Origin: Bryobacterales bacterium
GTDB lineage: Bacteria; Acidobacteriota; Terriglobia; Bryobacterales; UBA6623
Direction: 5' to 3'
NCBI GenBank assembly: GCA_026713545.1
Contig: JAPOOG010000083.1
Coordinates: 1 to 64,000, forward strand
DNA: 64,000 nucleotides
The notes below the pieces were generated by a model. It did not search any database, was not told the DNA's origin, and worked only from the letters and a program-made list of their open reading frames with translations. Of the stretch, positions 57,997 to 64,000 are shown one piece after another (position 1 is the first letter of the stretch; each line of letters begins with the position of its first letter). A program made the position numbers and the translations under genes.

Positions 57997-60892
57997 GAAT
58001 CGGCTTGGCCGCCACCGGAATCTCCACGATGAAAGTGGAGCCTTCACCGGGGCGGCTGTCCACCGTTATGGTACCGGAATGTTCCTGAATGATTCCGTAG
58101 CTGACCGCCAAACCCAAGCCGGTCCCGCGCTTGGGACCCTTGGTTGTGAAGAAAGGATCGAAGACATGCCGTGTCTGGTCGGCGGTCATGCCTGAGCCCG
58201 TGTCCCGGATCGAAACGCAGGCCATGCCGCCCCGCTCGATCGTGCCGACGATCAGCCGTCCGCCGTCCGGCATGGCATCGCGCGCATTGAGGATGAGATT
58301 GAGGAAGACCTGCTGCAGTTGTCCCGCGTTGCCGAGCACGCCGGATGCTTCGGGCAATAGATTTTTCTCGACCGAGATATGCCCCTGGCGAAGCTGTGGT
58401 GCGACCATCTCCAGTGTTTCGTTGATGGCGCGCGATAGATCAAGCGTCGTCTTCTCGCTGCCCGAGGTCCTTGAAAAGTTGAGCAGCGAGTTCACGATCT
58501 CGCTGGCACGGAAGGTTTGCGAGGTGATTTTGTCAAGGATCTCGGCTGTCCTGGGAGTTTCGGAAACTTGGCGGGCCAAGATTTGGGCATAACTGGAGAT
58601 GACCGCCAGCGGCGTATTGACTTCATGTGCTACGCCGGCTGCGAGCAGTCCGATCGAGCTTAGCTTCTCGGCCTGGATCAGTTGATTCTCAAGAACCGAG
58701 TGTTCGGTGACATCGTCGAAGATGATCAAGCGGCCGATGCGATCGAACGTCTTCGTGACAAGAGGGGTCACGACAATGTTCAGCACGCGCTCTTCGTCGT
58801 CGTGGCCGGAATCAGGCCGAAACTCGACGGGGAAGTCGCTTGCGCGGATACGGAACTTGTACAAGTTCCTGAGGCCGGTATCCTCGCGGATCTTATTCAA
58901 CTCGTTGGCCAGCCTGGCGGGAAGCAACTCGTTCAGCCGCCGCCCCGACGCCTGTTGGCGAGAGATGCCGAACATCAGCTCCAGGGGGGTGTTCCAACTT
59001 CCCACACGGTCGTCAAGATCCGTTGCGGAGATGCCCACGCTCAGAGACTCGACAATGTTCTCGCTGTAGTCCTTGAGGCGCTCATATTGACGCGCCTTGC
59101 GGTCGAGGGATTCATGAAGCCGTGCATTCTCGATGGCGATCGCCAGGTAGCCTGACAACGCTCGAACCAAAGCAACGTCTTCCGAGTTCAGAAACTGCCC
59201 GTTGCGAGTTCGGCCCATCCCCAGATAAGCAATCGTCCGGCCCTTGACGCGGCAGGGGACATAGTCACTGAGGTCGAGGTCGACGAGGGCCGACCGATAC
59301 GGCGCCAAGGCGGAGGGGAGTTGCCCGGCATCTTCGATGTGCAAGTGAGTAGCGGCGTCGTTCGACGCTAGAGCGTGGGCCGTAAGAAACCGCGTGTTCG
59401 CGGCCTCGGCCACCCGCTCAAGCCCAACGGCCTTGACGAGCCGGAAGCTGCGGTCTCCGGGGGGGCCCTTCGCGTGGTCAGTCACAAAGACGGCGACTTT
59501 CTTCAGCCGCAGGGTCTTGAGGAGGCGGTCCGTGACCGAATCCAACATCTTGGCCAGATCGGTCTCGGTGGTGAGCGCTGCGGCGAAGTCGGAGAGCGTC
59601 CGGCGCGAATCGAAGCGATCGCGGTAATGGCGCCGGTCCATGCGGGTCTGGATCCATGACCGCAAAGGTTGGAAGGCCAAGGCGCCGGCAAGAACGGAGA
59701 CGACCCAGACCGCCGGGCCGAAACCTTCGGCGCTCAAAATCGTCCCGCTCCATGCGAAGAGCAAACCATAGGCGGCGGCCAGCAACCCCGATGCAGCCAG
59801 TGAAGCAGCCGTCACACGGCGCGCAAAAAGCTCGACGTCCATCAATCGGTATCGAACGATGGCGTAAGCGAACGTGAGCGGAATCAGTCCCAGAGAGAAG
59901 ACGGACAGCGTCTGGCTCGGGCTCGGAACTTGGCCGGCGACATACGGCGCAAGGTAGAAAACGGCGAAGGGCAGGGTGCCCCAAAGAGCGCCCATGGCCA
60001 GCCACCTTCGTTGTTGACGCAGAATCGGTTCTTCGGTGCGGCCGGTCTGCCTTCGCAGGATCAATGCTCCGACGATGAAGTAAACGCCGTACAGGCCGAA
60101 GGCGATGCGATCCAACAGGAAACGCACTTCGACCAGCGGCAATGTGAACTCTACTGCGCCGAGCGCGACAAGATGCTGCACGACACCCAAACCCAATACC
60201 GGCAGGTAGAGCGCGCCTGAGGCCCAGCGGCGCCGGCGGGACGTTTTCCCGGCGGCCGGGAAGGTCAGACAGAAATGAAGGAACAGCGAGGGCGCCAGCA
60301 GCGTTGCCCAGACATCGGCCCAGTAAACAAGACGGTCCAGGCCGTCGAGGCGAGTTGTGTAGCTGAAGCAATGGAGAACAAACGAGACCAGGGTAAAGAG
60401 GAAAAAATGATGGACCATCGGCCCGGCTACGCGGGACAAAAGGACGATCAGCCCAATAGCCAGGTAGGCCAGGCCGACGATCCATTGAAAGGAGGAGGCA
60501 ACCCCACCCTCAGACGCGGCTCCGACGATGACGCGGGTCTCGAATCGAGTACCCGCACGCTCGATGACATACGCCGCCTGCCTCCAGACCCCAACCCGGG
60601 CAAGCGTACGCGTCACATCCAGCGCTTCATCGATGGCGGAAGAGTCGATCCGTACGAGCCGGTCGCCTGCACGAATGCCTGCCTGCGCGCCCGGACCCTC
60701 AAGCTCGACACGCAGTGACTCGACCCCTTCGGGCCGGTCGATCCAAGTGACGCCGTCGTGCGGCAACTGGAAATCACTACGGTCGGCGAGGTTCAGCAAG
60801 GCGATCAACACGCAGGCCGCCGTGGCCAGCAGAAGCAGGCCGGTGACCGCTCGGGATGTCGTGCTCTTACTCACCTTCGTCTTCGAATCCAT
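57989..60892 (-). CDS. Membrane histidine kinase with PDZ, seven-helix, GAF and PAS domains
   Basis: A 967-residue kinase: membrane helix (VTGLLLLATAACVLIALLNL), a PDZ-like periplasmic segment (VELEGPGAQAGIRAGDRLVR), a block of about eight membrane helices (residues about 135-400), a GAF-like domain (about 430-600), a PAS domain (about 620-730), HisKA with His756 (LAAGVAHEVNTPLAVISSYA), and HATPase with N, G1 and G2 boxes (FLNLILNARDAMPDGGRL, RDTGSGMT, GTGLGLAVSYGI). It senses an unknown envelope signal and phosphorylates the NtrC-type regulator encoded after it. The promoter is probably in the gap with element D. Confidence 0.94.
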   Translation of the reverse strand: MDSKTKVSKSTTSRAVTGLLLLATAACVLIALLNLADRSDFQLPHDGVTWIDRPEGVESLRVELEGPGAQAGIRAGDRLVRIDSSAIDEALDVTRTLARVGVWRQAAYVIERAGTRFETRVIVGAASEGGVASSFQWIVGLAYLAIGLIVLLSRVAGPMVHHFFLFTLVSFVLHCFSYTTRLDGLDRLVYWADVWATLLAPSLFLHFCLTFPAAGKTSRRRRWASGALYLPVLGLGVVQHLVALGAVEFTLPLVEVRFLLDRIAFGLYGVYFIVGALILRRQTGRTEEPILRQQRRWLAMGALWGTLPFAVFYLAPYVAGQVPSPSQTLSVFSLGLIPLTFAYAIVRYRLMDVELFARRVTAASLAASGLLAAAYGLLFAWSGTILSAEGFGPAVWVVSVLAGALAFQPLRSWIQTRMDRRHYRDRFDSRRTLSDFAAALTTETDLAKMLDSVTDRLLKTLRLKKVAVFVTDHAKGPPGDRSFRLVKAVGLERVAEAANTRFLTAHALASNDAATHLHIEDAGQLPSALAPYRSALVDLDLSDYVPCRVKGRTIAYLGMGRTRNGQFLNSEDVALVRALSGYLAIAIENARLHESLDRKARQYERLKDYSENIVESLSVGISATDLDDRVGSWNTPLELMFGISRQQASGRRLNELLPARLANELNKIREDTGLRNLYKFRIRASDFPVEFRPDSGHDDEERVLNIVVTPLVTKTFDRIGRLIIFDDVTEHSVLENQLIQAEKLSSIGLLAAGVAHEVNTPLAVISSYAQILARQVSETPRTAEILDKITSQTFRASEIVNSLLNFSRTSGSEKTTLDLSRAINETLEMVAPQLRQGHISVEKNLLPEASGVLGNAGQLQQVFLNLILNARDAMPDGGRLIVGTIERGGMACVSIRDTGSGMTADQTRHVFDPFFTTKGPKRGTGLGLAVSYGIIQEHSGTITVDSRPGEGSTFIVEIPVAAKPIHA

Positions 60893-61299
60893 GGCCGGAG
60901 CCGCGCGGAGACATAACCAACCCCAAAACGCAGACCATGGAGGTCATTTTGTGTCTCGCACGTTCGCTGCCAAACGCGGTCTATCGCGGAGGGCGTGTAA
61001 ATGCTTGAAAAACAATAGTGTATCGGTATTTCTCGAAGCTGCCGAAAGAGTTCCAGGTACAGGAATCCCGTTTCTGGAAGCCGGGCCTGTGAATCCTGGG
61101 ATAATTTGGCATGGCATGCACCTGCCGTTCGGGTCGTGCACGGAGCATCCTCATCATCGACAGCGGAGAACGTTGATCGAGTCTTGTTCGGGCAGGCACG
61201 GAATCATCCCTGACCCGATTCTGTCGCAAGGCTCGGTTCAAACGAGCGGCCGCACTCGCGGCCGGTCTCCCTGAAGCGTGCGCAAAGCGCAGAAACTGA
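60893..61299. other. Intergenic region upstream of the kinase gene
   Basis: About 400 bases of divergent leader. No gene is supported; the open frames have no family character. The region carries the kinase promoter by position only and abuts element D. Confidence 0.35.
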
Positions 61300-61568
61300 C
61301 CTGCATTTCTCACCAACTGACGGTCGCAGCACGCGATGAAAAGGCCGTATTTCGTGTTTCGTGTCTCGTGATTCGTGAAAACCAAGGGCGGGAGCCTGGT
61401 TCGCTCCAGAAGAAATGTCTGACGGCCGGTGAACCGGAAAGGCCGTATTTCGTGAGCCGAGGGGTGAAGGAGGCGATATAGCCGTTCGACCTGCGCGCGC
61501 CAGGCGGCTCGCGCCTCGTCCTGACGGCCCTCCCAACACTTCGCCTCGCCACGTGGTGAGAAATGCAG
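61300..61568. mobile_element. Element D: 269-bp TIR element carrying a period-7 tract
   Basis: CCTGCATTTCTCACCAA (61300-61316) and GTGGTGAGAAATGCAG (61553-61568) are the ends of elements A-C. The interior differs: it carries a TTTCGTG-type tract (61348-61378) and a module at 61387-61455 (GCCTGGTTCGCTCCAGAA, GACGGCCGGTGAACCG) matching cluster E at 51214-51280. It links the two repeat types. Located between the divergent kinase and GWxTD genes. Confidence 0.8.
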
Positions 61569-61644
61569 ACTATCGGACGACTCAGCCATACCAGCCCTTG
61601 CAGGGCAGGTGAGGCAGAGTGTGCTTTTGTTCACCAAGATTAAC

Positions 61645-61673
61645 TTGACGCCCCCTGGTAAGGTAGTTAGAAT
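61645..61673 (+). promoter_or_regulatory. Strong candidate sigma-70 promoter of the GWxTD gene
   Basis: TTGACG (61645-61650), 17-base spacer, TAGAAT (61668-61673): both near consensus with optimal spacing. Transcription would begin about 61680, leaving about 68 untranslated bases before ATG 61748. Confidence 0.7.
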
Positions 61674-61747
61674 CGAGGCTAGGATATTGCGGTAGAAATC
61701 CGTCCGGTCGAAGCGCCGGCCCGAACACGGTCAGTTTAGAGGTGGCT

Positions 61748-63403
61748 ATGCGGCAAATGCTCCTTGTTGGTTGGCTTGTTGTTTTTATCGCTCTCGGTTT
61801 CACTCCCTCGTTGGTTGAAGGAGCCGAGGGGGAGGAGCCGCGGCAACTCTCGAAGAAGGAAGAGAAGAAACGCCTGAAGCAGCTTCAAGACGAGTTGCGC
61901 GGACCCTTCAGGAAGTGGATGCGTGAAGATGTCCGCTACATCCTGAACGCGGAAGAAAGGAAGGCTTTTGTTCGCCTGACGACGGACGAGGAGCGCGAGA
62001 ACTTCATCGAGCAGTTCTGGCTGCGTCGAGACCCCACTCCCGACACGCAAGAGAACGAATACCGGGAAGAGCACTACCGGCGGATCGCCTGGTCCAACGA
62101 GCGGTACGCATCAGGCATCCCCGGCTGGAAGACCGACCGCGGCCGCATCTACATCACCTTCGGTCCTCCCGACGAGATCGAATCGCACCCCTCCGGAGGC
62201 ATGTACCAGAGACCGTATGAAGAAGGCGGCGGAATGACCTCGACCTACCCCTTCGAGATCTGGCGCTATCGCTGGATCGAGGGTGTCGGCCAGGACGTAT
62301 TGATTGAATTCGTAGATCCTACGATGACGGGCGAGTACCGCATGACGTTGGATCCCTCTGAAAAGGACGCCCTCCTCTACGTACCGGGAGCCGGTCTCAC
62401 GCTCGCCGAGCAGATGGGGCTCTCGGAAAAACGCGACCGCTTCATGCGTACCGACGGCACCCGCATGGGCACTCCGATCGGCGGAGCGGTGTCGATGCGT
62501 TACAACCAGTTCGAAAGACTGCAACGATGGGCCGCTCTGCAGAAACCGCCTGAGATCAAGTTCAAGGATCTCGAGGCGGTCGTGGACTCCAGCATTGAAT
62601 ACAACACCTTGCCGGTTCGGGTCGAGGTGCAATATACGCGGATCACGAACGAGAATATTCTGGCCGGAGTATCGATTCAGTTGGATAACAGAGACCTGGT
62701 CTTCCGCGAAGAAGACGGACGGCACAAGGCGATCGTCAACATCTACGGACGCGTGACGACGATGACCCGTCGTGTCGCGGCGATCTTCGAAGACGTGGTC
62801 ACAGTGGATACCACCACGGAACGGCTTCCGTACGAGTCGGAACGATCAGCGCTCTACCAGAAACCATTGATTCTGGTGCCGGGGATGTATCGCCTGGAAG
62901 TCGTCTCGAAAGACGTGGTCGGCGAGACCATGAGCACCTATCGCACGGCGCTCGAGGTTCCGCGGTACGACGACGAGCGACTGGCGTCGAGCACCTTGAT
63001 TCTGGCGGACCGCATCGAGCGTGTCCCGATGCGGTCACTCGGTCTGGGCCAGTTCGTGATCGGCAGCTCGAAAGTGCGCCCGCGTATCAACGAGGAGTTC
63101 AAGCAGAATGAGCGTTTGGGCATCTACCTGCAGGTTTACAACCTGGGCGAGGACGACTCGAGTTCGGAACCCAAAGGCAGCGTGACCTACCAAGTCGCAC
63201 GCCTCGATCAGCCGAATGAATTACTGTTGGACTTCACCGAGCCGATCAGTCAGATTCGCGGCGCCACTTCGAAGCAGATGATCGTGGAGAAGTTGTTGCC
63301 GCTCAAGACGTTGGATCCGGGAGAATACCGGCTTAGCCTGAGAGTGAACGATTCCGTCAGGAACGAAACTCTAACACCATCGACAACGTTTCGGGTAAGG
63401 TAG
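61748..63403 (+). CDS. GWxTD domain-containing exported protein
   Basis: A 551-residue protein from ATG 61748 (MRQMLLVGWLVVFIALGF), preceded by AGAGG 6 bases upstream; GTG 61742 is an alternative. A signal peptide ends near VEGAEGEEP. The GWxTD module, residues about 60-200, includes VRLTTDEERENFIEQFWLRR, GIPGWKTDRGRIYITFGPPD and EIWRYRWI, the defining box being GWKTD. The C-terminal two thirds are beta-sheet-like repeats (VRVEVQYTRITNENILAG). The family is common in Acidobacteriota, with unknown function. It is followed 34 bases later by a carboxypeptidase-regulatory-like protein, probably in one transcript. Confidence 0.92.
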   Translation: MRQMLLVGWLVVFIALGFTPSLVEGAEGEEPRQLSKKEEKKRLKQLQDELRGPFRKWMREDVRYILNAEERKAFVRLTTDEERENFIEQFWLRRDPTPDTQENEYREEHYRRIAWSNERYASGIPGWKTDRGRIYITFGPPDEIESHPSGGMYQRPYEEGGGMTSTYPFEIWRYRWIEGVGQDVLIEFVDPTMTGEYRMTLDPSEKDALLYVPGAGLTLAEQMGLSEKRDRFMRTDGTRMGTPIGGAVSMRYNQFERLQRWAALQKPPEIKFKDLEAVVDSSIEYNTLPVRVEVQYTRITNENILAGVSIQLDNRDLVFREEDGRHKAIVNIYGRVTTMTRRVAAIFEDVVTVDTTTERLPYESERSALYQKPLILVPGMYRLEVVSKDVVGETMSTYRTALEVPRYDDERLASSTLILADRIERVPMRSLGLGQFVIGSSKVRPRINEEFKQNERLGIYLQVYNLGEDDSSSEPKGSVTYQVARLDQPNELLLDFTEPISQIRGATSKQMIVEKLLPLKTLDPGEYRLSLRVNDSVRNETLTPSTTFRVR

Positions 63404-63437
63404 GCGGTCACCAGAACGAACAGCACAGCCCAACCCC

Positions 63438-64000
63438 ATGGCAAACCCAAGACATCGAGTCAAACGGAGCAGCGGCGGCGGGGCTTGCTTGTTGCCGTTG
63501 CTGGTTCTGCTGTTTGCGCCGGCTCTCGATGCCTCCATTTTCGGGTCTATCCGAGGGTTCGTACATGACCGACAGGGAGCACCCCAGATAGGCGTCCTGG
63601 TGACACTGCTGACGCCGGAAGGCAAAGAGTCGCGCCAGGTTCGTACCGATTTCGACGGTGTATTCTCGGTGGATCATGTCCTGCCGGGGCAATACTCCCT
63701 GCGAGTAGCCGTGGACCGGTTCCTGCCCGTCACGCGGGACGGAATCCAGGTGAAGGCCGGATTGAACACGCTCTTGGATGTCAGCCTGCGGGGCGTGTTC
63801 GCCACTCTCCAACTGGCCTACCCCGCGGATGGAAAGATCCGCGACATGAGCGACGACTGGAAATGGGCATTGCGCACATCCCTGTCGACTCGTCCCGTCC
63901 TGAGGTTTCGGCGTATCGAAAGTAAAGAAACCAAGAGCGTGATGCGCAAGTTGGCGGGCCGCTTCAGCGACACCAAGGGCTACGCGCAGTTGAGCGGCGG
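63438..64000 (+). CDS. Exported protein with carboxypeptidase-regulatory-like domain (3' end outside window)
   Basis: The 187 visible residues from ATG 63438 have no stop before the window ends. A signal peptide (LLPLLVLLFAPALDASIFG) is followed by a CarboxypepD_reg-like beta-sandwich (SIRGFVHDRQGAPQIGVLVT, TDFDGVFSVDHVLPGQYSLR). A second region, from about residue 130 (SDDWKWALRTSLSTRPVLRF), leads on to a larger domain. In Acidobacteriota such proteins usually continue as outer-membrane beta barrels. The gene follows the GWxTD gene by 34 bases, suggesting co-transcription. Confidence 0.75.
   Translation, partial: MANPRHRVKRSSGGGACLLPLLVLLFAPALDASIFGSIRGFVHDRQGAPQIGVLVTLLTPEGKESRQVRTDFDGVFSVDHVLPGQYSLRVAVDRFLPVTRDGIQVKAGLNTLLDVSLRGVFATLQLAYPADGKIRDMSDDWKWALRTSLSTRPVLRFRRIESKETKSVMRKLAGRFSDTKGYAQLSG

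Noticed and set aside
56476-58032. Plus-strand 518-residue frame opposite the NtrC gene
   Set aside because: The minus-strand frame has all receiver, AAA+ and HTH motifs; the plus frame has none and mirrors its codon use.

Overview
The window looks like a chromosomal piece of an uncultured, GC-rich Acidobacteriota bacterium, probably near the Bryobacterales/Solibacter group. This is inferred from gene content: a GWxTD-domain protein followed by a carboxypeptidase-regulatory-like protein, DUF1501 and planctomycete-type cytochrome (PSD1) proteins, a DUF6807 protein, SelA-like PLP enzymes, many Tat-exported metabolic proteins, and frequent TTG/GTG starts. No rRNA, phage genes, transposase or CRISPR array was seen. 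One tRNA gene (Ala, GGC) is present.

Layout. 1-6415: the downstream part of a type II secretion / type IV pilus-like operon (GspK end, GspL as a PilM-PilN fusion, GspM/PilO-like, GspC-like, a repeat-bearing exported protein, and a secretin with a 100-residue Gly/Tyr insertion). 6490-15839: a DMT transporter, DUF1501 protein, ssb, SelA-like enzyme, acetyl-CoA synthetase, then dusB-rnhA-cysS. 16046-24226: mainly translation and cell wall (ileS with a large insert near the KMSKS loop, a sugar isomerase-like protein, asnS, ddl, rlmH, rsfS). 24284-34670: exported and TPR proteins, a DUF6807 lipoprotein, lysS-lolE, a membrane-anchored unknown and an M48 protease. 34855-46016: a 2-hydroxyacid dehydrogenase, small exported protein, tRNA-Ala, a TlpA-like thioredoxin, an enolase-superfamily enzyme, a second SelA-like enzyme with an extra C-terminal domain, and hyuA-hyuB. 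46032-50457: a DUF1501-PSD1 pair. 52070-55818: two dehydrogenases and a Tat-exported hydrolase-like protein. 56518-60892: a sigma-54 response regulator and a multi-domain membrane histidine kinase. 61748-64000: the GWxTD protein and the start of a carboxypeptidase-regulatory-like protein.

The most unexpected structure is non-coding. Four dispersed elements (A-D, at 34675, 41965, 56013 and 61300) share 16-17 bp terminal inverted repeats of consensus CCTGCATTTCTCACCAC and internal hairpins, one of which shows a compensatory base-pair change. They carry no transposase. A related 1.1-kb array at 50.76-51.84 kb and element D contain period-7 TTTCGTG-type repeats. A separate 349-bp element at 52846-53194 has different, 22-bp terminal inverted repeats. 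All sit exactly between genes, several ending at a stop codon. They look like non-autonomous MITE/REP-type elements, and they generate long spurious ORFs.

Functionally, the window combines an envelope secretion machine with exported or Tat-targeted enzymes that look suited to using sugar acids and related compounds (SelA-like lyases, enolase-family dehydratase, KduD-like SDR, GarR-like dehydrogenase). This metabolic link is inference from family names and does not rest on a single operon.
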